Below, in pieces: positions 27,275 through 35,666 of a stretch of DNA of 64,000 nucleotides. The notes beneath the pieces were generated by a model that was not told where the DNA came from, did not search any database, and saw only the letters and a list, made by a program, of their open reading frames with translations. Each line of letters opens with the position of its first letter. The stretch's first letter is position 1. Source of the stretch: Thiocapsa imhoffii (lineage in GTDB: Bacteria > Pseudomonadota > Gammaproteobacteria > Chromatiales > Chromatiaceae); assembly GCF_016583985.1 (NCBI RefSeq), contig NZ_NRSD01000003.1, positions 186,001-250,000 of the forward strand. The letters run 5' to 3'. The translations under genes and the position numbers were made by a program.

Positions 27275-27863
27275 CTGTGTGACTCCCACGTAGAGATTGC
27301 GAATCAGAGGGCATTGCGGCGGCGCGCATCGTACCGTCGAATCGTTGCGCAAACCAGAGACTCACTGGCATGAGGAATGACCAACCACCGGCCAGCACCA
27401 CCATGGCAACGAAGAGGTCTGGAAAATACACGCCACCCAGTCGGTAACCCGCGTAATAGGCGAGTGGTCCCGCGAGGCCACCCAGGACGACGGCGAGCCC
27501 CCAGCGCCCCTTGAGCCAGGCCAACGAGACATTCAAGGTCGTCGCGAAACCGACCCACATGGCGATGATCCAGACCGGTGCGAGCCAGGCTACAAAGAGT
27601 CCGGATGGGTAGTCCAGGAATCCAAACCGAACCAACATGCCATCCCAGACCGCACCCATGACACCCATGATGAGCAGCAACCGCAGTTCCCGCCCGGGTG
27701 CCACACACTGTTTCAGATGATAGGCCACGACCAGCGCCACCACGACCACACCCAACCAGGGTTGTTGATGCGCGCCGCCCAGCACGCAGGCCAACCAACC
27801 GATCTGAAAGGCGACTAGATTCAAAATGATCCGCGGGATCGGATGGGGTAGGTCAGCGCTCAT
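27267..27863 (-). CDS. DUF2878 membrane protein
   Basis: This 198-residue protein has about six hydrophobic segments (ILNLVAFQIGWLACVLGG, WLGVVVVALVVAYHL, LLLIMGVMGAVWDGML, FVAWLAPVWIIAMWVGFAT, WGLAVVLGGLAGPLAYYAG, LFVAMVVLAGGWSFLMPVSLW), in the pattern I associate with DUF2878. The start at 27863 (MSADLPHP) is preferred over 27896. It is the first gene of the coupled run DUF2878-DUF1295-DUF6134-lipocalin. Families of this kind recur next to cyclopropane-fatty-acid-synthase-like genes in other proteobacteria, but no such gene is in this window. Confidence 0.75.
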   Translation of the reverse strand: MSADLPHPIPRIILNLVAFQIGWLACVLGGAHQQPWLGVVVVALVVAYHLKQCVAPGRELRLLLIMGVMGAVWDGMLVRFGFLDYPSGLFVAWLAPVWIIAMWVGFATTLNVSLAWLKGRWGLAVVLGGLAGPLAYYAGYRLGGVYFPDLFVAMVVLAGGWSFLMPVSLWFAQRFDGTMRAAAMPSDSQSLRGSHTGV

Positions 27864-28195
27864 GAGTACAGGAAAACCATCGGACGGTCGCCGCATCGGC
27901 GATCAGTGAGTCATGGGGTCGGTGATTGGATGATGACCCCGGGGTTTCATCCGCCATCGTCGACGATGATGGATGTAGAGGTCATAGTGATGCTGATTTG
28001 AGCAGAGACAAGTCACCCGGCAGGATTCGCGGGCGCGACTCGCCTCAGAGAGCAGCACGCAAGACGCTGGACACAGACACTGGACACAGACACTGGACAC
28101 AGACACTGGGCGAGGCAGGCTGTCGTTGGGATATGATGTGCGCCTGATCCCAACCAAACCCTGTTCCCTGCCTGTTCCTGATAAGGAGAAGATCG
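27864..28195. other. Divergent intergenic region with tandem repeat
   Basis: This 332-base gap lies between the DUF2878 gene and the OmpA-like gene, which point away from each other, so it should hold two promoters. It contains a 13-base tandem repeat (listed separately). No further gene or convincing promoter hexamers were found. Confidence 0.5.
28067..28110. repeat. 13-base tandem repeat, about 3.4 copies
   Basis: The unit CTGGACACAGACA occurs three times without change (28067-28079, 28080-28092, 28093-28105), followed by a partial fourth CTGGG. It lies about 90 bases upstream of the OmpA-like lipoprotein gene and could be a slippage-prone spacer or protein-binding array. Confidence 0.9.
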
Positions 28196-28870
28196 ATGTC
28201 ATTGCGCCCCTTGAAACGTCTCGCCCTGTCCGCCCTTGCTGCCGTCATCCTGGTCGGGTGTGCCGCGGATGGCTCGGGGCTCACTGAAACTGGAGCCGGC
28301 GCCGCCATCGGCACGGCGACCGGTGCCGCGGCAGGCGCCATCATTGGATCCATGAGTGCCAATGCCGGTCGGGGGGCACTGATCGGAGCGGTCGGTGGAG
28401 CACTCGCGGGCACCGCGGTAGGGGCCTACATGGAGAATCAGCGGCGTGATTTCGAGCGTGCGCTCGCTGATGAGATCGCCGCCGGCATGATCAGCATCCA
28501 GCAGTTGCCGAACGATCAACTCCTCGTGCGCATGACGGGGGCCACGGCGTTCGAAATCGACTCCGATCGCATCCAGCCGGGGTTCTTCAGCACCATGGAT
28601 AAAATCGCCGCGATCGTCAACCGCTATGGCAAGACCGAGCTGATCGTCTCGGGCCACACCGACAACACCGGCTCGGCCGCGCATAATCAGGGTCTCTCGG
28701 AGCGCCGCGCATCCGCTGTTCAACGCTATCTGGAGGCCGATGGGGTCCTCCCGCAGCGTATCGTCGCATTCGGATTTGGCATGAACCAGCCGATTGCCTC
28801 GAATGCAACCGAGGCGGGCCGTCGTCTCAACCGTCGTGTCGACATCACGATCGTCCCCATCACCGCGTGA
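28196..28870 (+). CDS. OmpA-family lipoprotein with glycine zipper
   Basis: This 224-residue lipoprotein has lipobox LVGC at residues 19-22 and a glycine-zipper region (GAGAAIGTATGAAAGAIIGS and GALIGAVGGALAGTAVGAYM), which likely inserts in or associates with membrane. A C-terminal OmpA peptidoglycan-binding domain follows (FEIDSDRIQPGFF, ELIVSGHTDNTGSAAHNQGLSERRA, NRRVDITI). It resembles YiaD/PAL-like proteins that tie the outer membrane to the cell wall. AAGGAGAA precedes the ATG. It is monocistronic and ends before a strong hairpin. Confidence 0.9.
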   Translation: MSLRPLKRLALSALAAVILVGCAADGSGLTETGAGAAIGTATGAAAGAIIGSMSANAGRGALIGAVGGALAGTAVGAYMENQRRDFERALADEIAAGMISIQQLPNDQLLVRMTGATAFEIDSDRIQPGFFSTMDKIAAIVNRYGKTELIVSGHTDNTGSAAHNQGLSERRASAVQRYLEADGVLPQRIVAFGFGMNQPIASNATEAGRRLNRRVDITIVPITA

Positions 28871-28939
28871 CGGGGGCGACCAGATCCACATCTGGAGCGA
28901 CTCCGAACAGCCCTTTCACAGGGCATTGACGACCGGCCT

Positions 28940-28988
28940 CCTTGACGCCGTTCGACCACAGACGCACCGTGGTCGAACGGCGTCAAGG
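28940..28988. terminator. 20-bp perfect hairpin between convergent genes
   Basis: CCTTGACGCCGTTCGACCAC (28940-28959) pairs perfectly with 28969-28988 across a nine-base loop. It sits between the OmpA-like gene and the end of the nif operon, which converge here, so a bidirectional terminator is the simplest reading. There is no T-run on either side, so it may act as an RNA 3'-end stabiliser or be a remnant repeat. Confidence 0.6.
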
Positions 28989-29050
28989 TCTTGGCCGGAT
29001 CGCCCCCATCCGTCCCTGCTGGCGCCTCAACCGGGACGGTGATCCGTGGC

Positions 29051-29362
29051 TCATGCCGCAGCCGAAAGTGACTCGTGCGCGAGACAATTCTTCGGACAGA
29101 CCCGTGAACACGCCTGACAACCGATGCAGTCTAGGGCGTCTTTCAGATTCATGACCATCCCGGGCGCCTCGTCGAAATCATCGTCGCCGTCATCATCGAG
29201 CTCTTCGAGTGCAAGGTCATCACGGTCGACCAATTCGAAGACATCCCGCGGACAGACCTTGTAACAGCGACCGCAGCCGATGCAATGGGACTGGTTGATC
29301 GAGACCACGAACGCCGGCGTCCATTCGACGCCGCCACGTGTGATACCTGTGATGGGTTGCAT
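29051..29362 (-). CDS. fdxB: Nif-associated ferredoxin III, 2[4Fe-4S]
   Basis: This 103-residue ferredoxin has two cluster motifs, CIGCGRCYKVCP and CIGCQACSRVCP, separated by an acidic insert (LALEELDDDGDDDFDEAPG). This is the layout of the nif-specific ferredoxin III (FdxB) family, which carries electrons in nitrogen-fixing cells. The frame is open to 29500, but the ATG at 29362 (MQPITGITRGG) has GGAGGG about seven bases upstream and matches the usual N-terminus. It is the last recognised gene of the minus-strand nif operon, 187 bases after the DUF683 gene. Confidence 0.9.
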   Translation of the reverse strand: MQPITGITRGGVEWTPAFVVSINQSHCIGCGRCYKVCPRDVFELVDRDDLALEELDDDGDDDFDEAPGMVMNLKDALDCIGCQACSRVCPKNCLAHESLSAAA

Positions 29363-29549
29363 GCGTCTACCCTCCATCTCGGCGCTCTGCGAGCGCCTGT
29401 GCGTGTGTGTGTCATGTCTTGAGCGATCAAGACGACCGAAGCGATTCGGCACGATTGCCCAGGGGCATCCGCCCCCTATTGCGGAGATTGCGTTCACCAA
29501 CGACCGCGTGAACTCCGTCGAAACTCAAGCAAAGGGGTGATCGAGCGCG

Positions 29550-29783
29550 CTAAAGGCTTTGCGTTGGGCCCCCGACATCCGCTTGCGCGGCCGTGAGTCG
29601 CGCGGTTGCCTCGGCCCAGGCTTGGCACGCCTCATAGGTCGCCTGTGCGATCGCCGGAATCTCCTCATAGCCTGCTGGCAGACGGTCTTCGACGAGGTCG
29701 TGCAGGACACCCGCTTGCTCGGTCGCGATCCGCTTCGCCTTGCGGACCGCCTTCTCCAGCTCCTTGATCTCAGTTTCCGTCAT
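29550..29783 (-). CDS. Small nif-cluster metalloprotein, CCE_0567/DUF683 type
   Basis: This 77-residue helical protein (IKELEKAVRKAKRIATEQAGVLHDLVEDRLPAGYEE, then ATYEACQAWAEATARL) has the pattern of the Rop-like DUF683 family (CCE_0567), which is found almost only beside the nifX/DUF269 genes. The cyanobacterial member forms a helical bundle that binds metal; its role in nitrogen fixation is unknown. It is preceded by a GC-rich hairpin and the DUF269 gene, and followed by fdxB. Confidence 0.85.
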   Translation of the reverse strand: MTETEIKELEKAVRKAKRIATEQAGVLHDLVEDRLPAGYEEIPAIAQATYEACQAWAEATARLTAAQADVGGPTQSL

Positions 29784-29819
29784 GGCCTCGCCTCACCTAT
29801 TCGTTCAAGGGCGGACATG

Positions 29820-29847
29820 GCGCGCCCGTCCCATAGGACGGGCGCGC
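29820..29847. repeat. 12-bp hairpin inside the nif operon
   Basis: GCGCGCCCGTCC (29820-29831) pairs perfectly with GGACGGGCGCGC (29836-29847), loop CATA. It lies between the DUF269 stop and the DUF683 start. With no T-run it is more likely an mRNA processing or stability element than a terminator, and it could set different levels for the last two operon genes. Confidence 0.6.
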
Positions 29848-29950
29848 TCCGGGGCACCACGGTCATGGTTGACCGGATCCCAGTCCGGGCCGCCGGTCAA
29901 CACACGCTCCCCTGCCCTACCGAGCCCGCTTCGGCGTTCAACCGCAAGAC

Positions 29951-30424
29951 TCACAGACCTGCGACATCGGAATACTCACCGATCAGTTCGAGCGCAACCG
30001 AGAGGATCTTGTCGGCCTCATCCTTCATCTTCGAGAGACTCGGAAAGCCAAAGCGATGAACATCGCGCAGTGACCGATCCAACACGACCAACTTGCCCAC
30101 GGTGATGATGACCCGTCCAAACCCTTCGTGCGTGAGATGCAGGAGCGGCACGGCCATCAGTCCACATTCGGACTCGATCATGACGGAGATCGCGTTGTAG
30201 AAGGCCCGCATCCGTGCAACCAGGACCTCATCCGGATCACCAACCAACGGGATCGCCTGGCGCTTTTCCTTCGTCAGGATGAAGGGCTCCAAGAGCTCGG
30301 CAGTGGAGAGCCGATCGAACTCCCCATAGGGATCGATCGCGCGCATCTGTCGATCCATTTCGGTCACGAATTGCGTCTGCATCAGATCCGCGTCAGTCGC
30401 GGTCGAGACAGCAGTCTCGGTCAT
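29951..30424 (-). CDS. NifX-associated nitrogen fixation protein, DUF269
   Basis: This 157-residue soluble protein matches the DUF269 family that regularly follows nifX: MQTQFVTEMDRQMRAIDPYGEF, ILTKEKRQAIPLVGDPDEVL, AFYNAISVMIESECGLMAVPLLHLTHEGFGRVIITVGKLVVLDRSLRDVHRFGF. The function is unknown; genetic context implies a part in FeMo-cofactor handling. Its start overlaps the end of the RseC-like gene by four bases (ATGA), so translation is probably coupled to that gene, not directly to nifX. Confidence 0.9.
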   Translation of the reverse strand: MTETAVSTATDADLMQTQFVTEMDRQMRAIDPYGEFDRLSTAELLEPFILTKEKRQAIPLVGDPDEVLVARMRAFYNAISVMIESECGLMAVPLLHLTHEGFGRVIITVGKLVVLDRSLRDVHRFGFPSLSKMKDEADKILSVALELIGEYSDVAGL

Positions 30425-30888
30425 GTTGATTTCCTCTCACAGGTTGATGTCCCCATCGGTGATATCCGACGCACCAGCAGGGGACGATAGTATTCGCGCG
30501 CGAGCCGACCACCGGTGATCCAAGCCGCGAACCCGATTCCCAGACCCAAGCCGACCAGCCCAGCGCCGGCGGTGCCACCCTCACCCGCGCCGAGAACAGT
30601 CGCCAACGCGGCACCGCCGATCAGCATGAGCAGCGGCAGCAGATAGGCCACCGTCGAGGCCATCACGAGGACGCGATCCGGAATCCCGATGATGATCCGC
30701 TCTCCCACCGTCAGCTCGCTTCCGCCAGTGATGCGAAACCGTTCGCGCTGACGTCCGAAGAGCTGACCGAGTACCGCGGTTCCACAGGCACCGGCGCTCG
30801 CGCACTGCCCACAGGCGGTTTGCCGTTCACTCTCGACCCAAACCCCACGCGCGCCGCTCTCGACCACGGTTGCCGTCGCCTCGATCAT
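30421..30888 (-). CDS. RseC/MucC-like two-helix membrane protein
   Basis: This 155-residue inner membrane protein has a cytoplasmic N-terminal domain with a cysteine cluster (CGQCASAGACG), a beta-rich segment (RFRITGGSELTVGERIIIGI) and two membrane helices (VAYLLPLLMLIGGAALATVL and GAGLVGLGLGIGFAAWITG), followed by a basic tail. This is the RseC/MucC architecture, proteins linked in E. coli to sigma-E control and to the Rsx (Rnf-like) SoxR-reducing system. The start at 30888 (MIEATATVVESG) overlaps the nifX stop by four bases; the frame extends to 30933. Lying between nifX and DUF269, it may serve Rnf-driven electron flow to nitrogenase; that is inference. Confidence 0.85.
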   Translation of the reverse strand: MIEATATVVESGARGVWVESERQTACGQCASAGACGTAVLGQLFGRQRERFRITGGSELTVGERIIIGIPDRVLVMASTVAYLLPLLMLIGGAALATVLGAGEGGTAGAGLVGLGLGIGFAAWITGGRLAREYYRPLLVRRISPMGTSTCERKST

Positions 30889-31373
30889 TCGCTCCAGCCC
30901 TCCGCCTCCATCAGATCGAAGCGGCGATCGCACCCCGGGGTCCGATTGGCGATCGCCCGGGCGAGCCAGCCAGTGGGTCCATCCTGCAACTCGCCGCGCA
31001 AGTCACGGATGATCCGGCTGACCGAACTGCCGGGGGCCACCTTGATCGGCTGAATGCCCTGGGCACGCAGTTGGCTGACGGCCGAGGCGCCCACGGCCTC
31101 GCAATACACGAGGTCGCAACCGGCGAGGGCGGCGATCTTCGCGGCGAGCTTATCCTCGTTGCCATCCATCTCGAGGCGAGCGAACTGGATCACCTCCAGG
31201 ATCCGATGATCCTGGGCATCGATGTGATACACCACGAAGGCCTCGGCGGCGCCGAAATGCTGATCGATTCGCTTCATGTCCGAACTCGCGAAGGCGACCC
31301 TGATCTGCAACGGGTTCGCGCCGTTCGCGTCTTGATTCATGTTCATAATTCTCAGTCGTCGTTCCAGTCCCAT
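30885..31373 (-). CDS. nifX: Nitrogenase cofactor carrier NifX
   Basis: This 162-residue protein of the NifX/NifB-C-terminal/VnfX superfamily binds NifB-co and VK-cluster intermediates between NifB and the NifEN scaffold. The domain is typical: IRVAFASSDMKRIDQHFGAAEAFVVYHID, then KIAALAGCDLVYCEAVGASAVSQL and GIQPIKVAPGSSVSRIIRDL. The start at 31373 is supported by GGGAGG five bases upstream, although later Met codons exist at 31346 and 31340. It lies 173 bases after nifN; a weak sigma-54-like match in that gap was not convincing. It overlaps the RseC-like gene by four bases. Confidence 0.93.
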   Translation of the reverse strand: MGLERRLRIMNMNQDANGANPLQIRVAFASSDMKRIDQHFGAAEAFVVYHIDAQDHRILEVIQFARLEMDGNEDKLAAKIAALAGCDLVYCEAVGASAVSQLRAQGIQPIKVAPGSSVSRIIRDLRGELQDGPTGWLARAIANRTPGCDRRFDLMEAEGWSE

Positions 31374-31546
31374 CGCAACCTCCCATCAGGCCACTCGGTC
31401 GATCCCAGCGATTGGCATCGGTTGGCGTACCGGCGCGCTCGCGACTGCATGAACCCATGAACCCCGGATCGAACCCCAGGCCACCGTGCGGGTGCGCCAT
31501 TCCAGTGCCGTGCCGGGAGCAGACCGGATGGGCCACCAGAGCACGC

Positions 31547-32953
31547 TCAATGCGTGCCAGCGCGCACCCCACGCAGTGGGTCACCCGACTCGTTCGCCCG
31601 CGGTTTCAGACGTGAGTGGTAGGGATGGATCTCACCCCGCTCCTCACCGAGCAACAGGTTGGCGAGATCGAACAGGGCGTCGCGCGTGCCCTGATAGCCG
31701 ATCCAGGTCCGACGGAAGCCGCCGAGCCGGTCGTATTGGGGAAAGCCCGCGCGCAGAAAGGGCACGCCGAGACGTGCCGCCGTTTGCACCGCATGGGCAT
31801 TGCCGATCAGAATTTCGGCATGGCGTGCACGCGCGATCGATTCGAGATCCTCCAGATCGCCAATCTTGATCTCGGGGGCCACCACCTGCCGCAACGCAGC
31901 GGCGTTGGCTGGTGCAACCGCCGCGACCAACTCGGCACCGTTGTCCGCCAGCACCCGACTCAATGCGAGTAGGAAATCCGGATCCGCGGCCACCGCGACC
32001 CGCGTCGAGCTCAACATGAAGTGACAATCGAGCATCGCATCTTGAAGCTGCGCGCGTTGGCGCTCGACCTTGGCCGGCACGGGACATCCCGCAAGCTCGG
32101 CGAGTGTCATCACCAACCGGTCGACCGCATCGAGACCCATCAGATGGGCGAAGCGGTAGGTCGGCACCTCGGTGCGGGTTGCGAGGATGTCCGCCGCGGC
32201 GTCGAGGGCTGGACCGAACACCAGTGTGGCTGCCGCGTCGCCAAGCGTCGCGAGATCGCTGACACGGGTCCCGCCAATGGTTAGGGGACTGTAATCGAGC
32301 TCAGGGAGATGGCCATCAAGCGAATCGGACAGATCCGGCACCACGACGGGGGTCAGCCCGAATGCCTCGATCAAATCCTTCAGATGTTCGATGTCACCCG
32401 GCGTCAGGTGCGCGCCTGGCAACACATTGATCTGTCGCGGCTGCCGTCCGGGGACGGTCCCCGCCTCGGCCCGCATGGGCACCAGCGTCTCGATGATCGC
32501 CGCGAGCGCCTGGGCATAGCCTGACTCCAGCGAACCAGTGAAATCCGGCGTGGCGACCGGGACCACCGCGGTGCGCGCATAGTCTGGATAGGTGCGGCGA
32601 AAGGTCCGGATCGCCATCGCAACATCCGACCCCTGCGTCTCGACCAGCGCGGTGGTGGGGACGCCGATCAAATCCGGGGCACTCTTCTCGCACAGGGTTC
32701 TTAAGCCCTCGACGACCTGTTCCTCGCTGCCCATGATGGCGCTGACTTGATCGATGGCCGTGGTCTGCAGCGGGATCGGCTCACGAAAGTGGCGCACGAA
32801 AAAGATCTTTCCGAACGCCGTGCATCCTTGCGAGCCATGCAACATCGGGATGCAGCGGGCGAAGCCGAGGAAAGCGAGCGCAGCCCCGACCGTTGAACTG
32901 GCCTTGAGCGGGCTAACCGAAAGCGCCTTGTTCCGTTTCAGGATCTCAGGCAT
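31547..32953 (-). CDS. nifN: NifEN scaffold subunit NifN
   Basis: This 468-residue beta-type subunit of the NifE2N2 scaffold completes FeMo-cofactor before transfer to NifDK. The N-terminus has the NifN pattern [41 protein letters not shown] with C34 and C44, then [12 protein letters not shown] and [21 protein letters not shown]. The C-terminal nitrogenase-type domain ends [15 protein letters not shown]. Its ATG overlaps the nifE stop by eight bases, so E and N are probably made in equal amounts. Confidence 0.97.
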   Translation of the reverse strand: MPEILKRNKALSVSPLKASSTVGAALAFLGFARCIPMLHGSQGCTAFGKIFFVRHFREPIPLQTTAIDQVSAIMGSEEQVVEGLRTLCEKSAPDLIGVPTTALVETQGSDVAMAIRTFRRTYPDYARTAVVPVATPDFTGSLESGYAQALAAIIETLVPMRAEAGTVPGRQPRQINVLPGAHLTPGDIEHLKDLIEAFGLTPVVVPDLSDSLDGHLPELDYSPLTIGGTRVSDLATLGDAAATLVFGPALDAAADILATRTEVPTYRFAHLMGLDAVDRLVMTLAELAGCPVPAKVERQRAQLQDAMLDCHFMLSSTRVAVAADPDFLLALSRVLADNGAELVAAVAPANAAALRQVVAPEIKIGDLEDLESIARARHAEILIGNAHAVQTAARLGVPFLRAGFPQYDRLGGFRRTWIGYQGTRDALFDLANLLLGEERGEIHPYHSRLKPRANESGDPLRGVRAGTH

Positions 32954-34406
32954 GACGCACCCCCGTGGACGCGCCCTGGCTGAGCGTCTGGGTCACGGAT
33001 GCCGCGGCGGGCTGGGGATCGCTGGACTCGACTCGTGCCCAGGGCGGAGGACGACGCACCGCCTCCCAGATCGGGCTTTCGAGGGTGAGGCAGAGTTGGC
33101 GCGCCAGTTCGAGCATACCCACATATCCGGCATAGCCGAACTCCCGTTCCTGATTGATATCGAGGAAGGGAATGCGCGCCTTGAGCGCGGTGTACATGTT
33201 GCGACCGCCGGCGATCAGGATATCGACCCCCTGTGCGCGAACCTGATCGATCAAACCACGCGGATTGCCATCCTCGATCATGACCGCATCAGCACCCATG
33301 AGATCACGAATCCGCGCCTTGTCGTCCTCGGTCGACTTCCGCGTTCCGGTTGCGACCACGGTCATCCCGAGGTCTTGCAAGGCCGAGACGATCGACCAGG
33401 ACTTCACCCCACCCGTGTAGAGCAGCACCTTGCGCCCCTGCAAGCGGGTCCGATAGGGTTCGAGCGCGGCATGGGTCGCGGCCTCTTCACGCGCAATCAG
33501 CGCCTCGGTGCGCGCACTCAGATCGGGATCCGCGAGCATGCGGGCGAAATCGCGCAAGGCCTGCGACACGTCCGCGACCCCATAGAAACTCCCTTCGAAC
33601 CAGGGGATCCCGTAGTTCTCCTGGAGTTGGCGCGCGACATTGATCATCGCCTTCGAGCAGACCATCATGTTGACCTGTGCGCGATGCATGGTTTGCACCT
33701 CGCGAAAACGTGCATCGCCCGACAGACTGCAGAGCACCCGCAGGCCCAATTCATCAAGCAAGGGCAGGACATTCCAGAGTTCGCCGGCGATGTTGTACTC
33801 GGCGATCAGATTGATGTCGTGGACCTTGAACCCGGGACGTTCGATTCCGGGTGGCAGCGGATCAGGCTCGCGTGTTCCACAGACCTGCTTCACCATGGTC
33901 TCGCCCGCGATGCGGTTGCCGAGATTCTTGGTGCCATAGAAACCGGCGGCGTCCACCGACACCACCGGGGTTCCCCAACGCCGCTGCGCCTCGCGACAGA
34001 CCGCGCCGACGTCATCGCCCGTCAGGGCCGGAACACAGGTGTTGTAGACGAACACGGCCGCCGGATCATAGGTCTCGATGGCCTGTTTGATACCAAGAAA
34101 GAGCCGTTTCTCACCACGGCCCATGATGATGTCCTGCTCCGTTAGATCGGTGGTCATGCCGATCTTGTAGAGACTCGGGCCGCTCGAGCGCGCCCCACGG
34201 TTGTCCCAGGAATTACCGGCACAGGCAATGGATCCGTGGACGATGTGCGCGACATCCGCGATCGGCAGGAGCGCGATCTGTGCCCCATCGAACGAGCACC
34301 CGCCCGCCGTCGCCCCCGGCTTGAGTTTCGCGCAGCCTGACTTCGTCTTGCTGTTGTGCGCGCAGGCCGGTTCATCAAGCAGCGCGGCGATCTCTGTCTG
34401 TTTCAT
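32946..34406 (-). CDS. nifE: NifEN scaffold subunit NifE
   Basis: This 486-residue alpha-type subunit of the NifEN scaffold, homologous to NifD, is where the Fe-only precursor gains Mo and homocitrate. Cysteines C37, C62 and C124 ([28 protein letters not shown]) fall at the positions used for the P-cluster-like [4Fe-4S] in Azotobacter Nif[26 protein letters not shown] and [18 protein letters not shown] motifs are typical. It is first in the operon; a sigma-54 promoter ends about 38 bases upstream of the ATG and a NifA site lies further up. Confidence 0.97.
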   Translation of the reverse strand: MKQTEIAALLDEPACAHNSKTKSGCAKLKPGATAGGCSFDGAQIALLPIADVAHIVHGSIACAGNSWDNRGARSSGPSLYKIGMTTDLTEQDIIMGRGEKRLFLGIKQAIETYDPAAVFVYNTCVPALTGDDVGAVCREAQRRWGTPVVSVDAAGFYGTKNLGNRIAGETMVKQVCGTREPDPLPPGIERPGFKVHDINLIAEYNIAGELWNVLPLLDELGLRVLCSLSGDARFREVQTMHRAQVNMMVCSKAMINVARQLQENYGIPWFEGSFYGVADVSQALRDFARMLADPDLSARTEALIAREEAATHAALEPYRTRLQGRKVLLYTGGVKSWSIVSALQDLGMTVVATGTRKSTEDDKARIRDLMGADAVMIEDGNPRGLIDQVRAQGVDILIAGGRNMYTALKARIPFLDINQEREFGYAGYVGMLELARQLCLTLESPIWEAVRRPPPWARVESSDPQPAAASVTQTLSQGASTGVRHA

Positions 34407-34443
34407 TGAAGATCCCGAAGGCAGTCATGTCGCAGTGCCTGAA

Positions 34444-34460
34444 AGCACCACCCGTGCCAA
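34444..34460 (-). promoter_or_regulatory. Sigma-54 (-24/-12) promoter of the nif operon
   Basis: On the minus strand this reads TTGGCACGGGTGGTGCT, matching YTGGCACG-N4-TTGCW with the invariant GG and GC ten bases apart and one mismatch in the -12 block. A transcript from it would start near 34432, leaving a leader of about 26 bases before nifE. Position, orientation and the NifA site upstream support it. Confidence 0.85.
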
Positions 34461-34524
34461 TCACCATCATCTGGTCTGGTCACCCATCAGGAACGGATAC
34501 CCGGTCATTGGCAGGCACCCGGAA

Positions 34525-34540
34525 TGTCGGATTTCCAACA
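34525..34540 (-). promoter_or_regulatory. NifA upstream activator site (TGT-N10-ACA)
   Basis: TGTCGGATTTCCAACA is an exact TGT-N10-ACA site, centred about 100 bases upstream of the predicted nifE transcription start. This is the usual place for NifA to bind and contact sigma-54 polymerase through looping. A second near-match beginning at 34543 has eleven spacer bases and was not counted. Confidence 0.75.
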
Positions 34541-34759
34541 AATGTCATGTCGGGAAACACCGCAGATCCGTCAGGCAAACGCGGCGTCAGGGGGGCTGGG
34601 GAGACTGGCCGCGCTGGATGGGTTCTCAGGAGGTCAGCAAAGCGATGAGGCCCGTTGGTCGTGGCACCGGACGCGCGTTCTCGGATCCGCTCGACGCTGT
34701 CCCCGCCAAACGCCTGCGCGTGCGGTCGAGGTGAATCTTCCCCGAGCGGGCTCAGCTGA

Positions 34760-35662
34760 TCACTTCAAGGTCAAGACCAACACGCCAAACAGCATGATCA
34801 CGGCGCCGGCCGACTTCACCAACGGATGCGTCTCCTTGAAGAACCAACGGCCCAAGGCGACCGAAAAGAGCCCAGCGGTTCGTTTCACCGCCATGGCATA
34901 GGAGGCGAGGGTCAGACTCAACGCGATTTGATCGGCGATCCGCATCGCCGCAAAGAGTGCCCCCAGGATCAAGAGCGGGCGCGCGTGACGGCGCATGACC
35001 GCGAACTTGATCTGGCGGTAGAAGGAGCGATCACGAACACTGAAGATCACAAAAAGGATCAAGGGGTTGACGATCGCAACCACCACCGCGAAGGACAGTG
35101 GATCGCTCAGTTGGATGCCAATCCGCCCGATGACACTGGCTGCGGCAAAGCAGCCTCCAGCTAGGAGTGTCAGGACGCTGCCAGGGTCGGTCATGATGCG
35201 CCGGAAGGGCAGATACCAGCGCACCTCATGATCGCCGAGGCTCAACACGTAACCACCGACCACGAGCAACAGCACCCCGAGGAGGCCAATCGAGGCGGGC
35301 AGCGCGCCGGCGACCAGCCACTCGATGAGAATCGCAAAGCCTGGCGTCAAGGTCATCAGGGGACCGACGAGCGAGACATCCGTCTTGTGCAGGGCCGCAT
35401 TGAGAGCCCAACCGCCGAGGGCCGAGAACAACCCACCGCTCACCACGGCGAACAGATAGACCGGATCATGAAAGGGAAACCGATGATGCCAGATGATGAG
35501 CGGCAGCGTGATCAACAGGCTACTGAGATTGACATAGAAGGTCAGGAACTCGGTCGAGAAATCGAGACTGAGGTGCTTGGTGACAGCGAGACGCGAGGCA
35601 TGAAAGAAGGCTGATGCCAGCGAAAAGAGGATCCAGACATGAGCGAATTGCGAAAAATCCAT
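34760..35662 (-). CDS. EamA/DMT-family transporter
   Basis: This 300-residue inner membrane protein has ten predicted helices in two EamA-like halves (FSLASAFFHASRLAVTKHL and GPLMTLTPGFAILIEWLVAG in the first; FAAASVIGRIGIQLSDPLSF and RTAGLFSVALGRWFFKETHPLVKSAGAVIMLFGVLVL in the second). Family members export or import metabolites such as amino acids or nucleobases; the substrate here is not predictable. It starts four bases after the preceding unrecognised gene and is transcribed towards nifE, with the 353-base nif control region between. Confidence 0.85.
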   Translation of the reverse strand: MDFSQFAHVWILFSLASAFFHASRLAVTKHLSLDFSTEFLTFYVNLSSLLITLPLIIWHHRFPFHDPVYLFAVVSGGLFSALGGWALNAALHKTDVSLVGPLMTLTPGFAILIEWLVAGALPASIGLLGVLLLVVGGYVLSLGDHEVRWYLPFRRIMTDPGSVLTLLAGGCFAAASVIGRIGIQLSDPLSFAVVVAIVNPLILFVIFSVRDRSFYRQIKFAVMRRHARPLLILGALFAAMRIADQIALSLTLASYAMAVKRTAGLFSVALGRWFFKETHPLVKSAGAVIMLFGVLVLTLK

Positions 35663-35666
35663 ACCC

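Noticed and set aside
31494..31510. Sigma-54-like element (CGGCACTGGAATGGCG) before nifX
   Set aside because: GG and GC are ten bases apart, but both blocks deviate from consensus and the distance to nifX is about 120 bases; too weak to claim.
31374..31584. Possible small gene between nifN and nifX on the minus strand
   Set aside because: The open frame continues through nifX out of frame and has no ribosome site or family match.
32754..34145. 463-codon plus-strand frame opposite nifE and nifN
   Set aside because: nifE and nifN are unambiguous; the antisense frame has no motifs.
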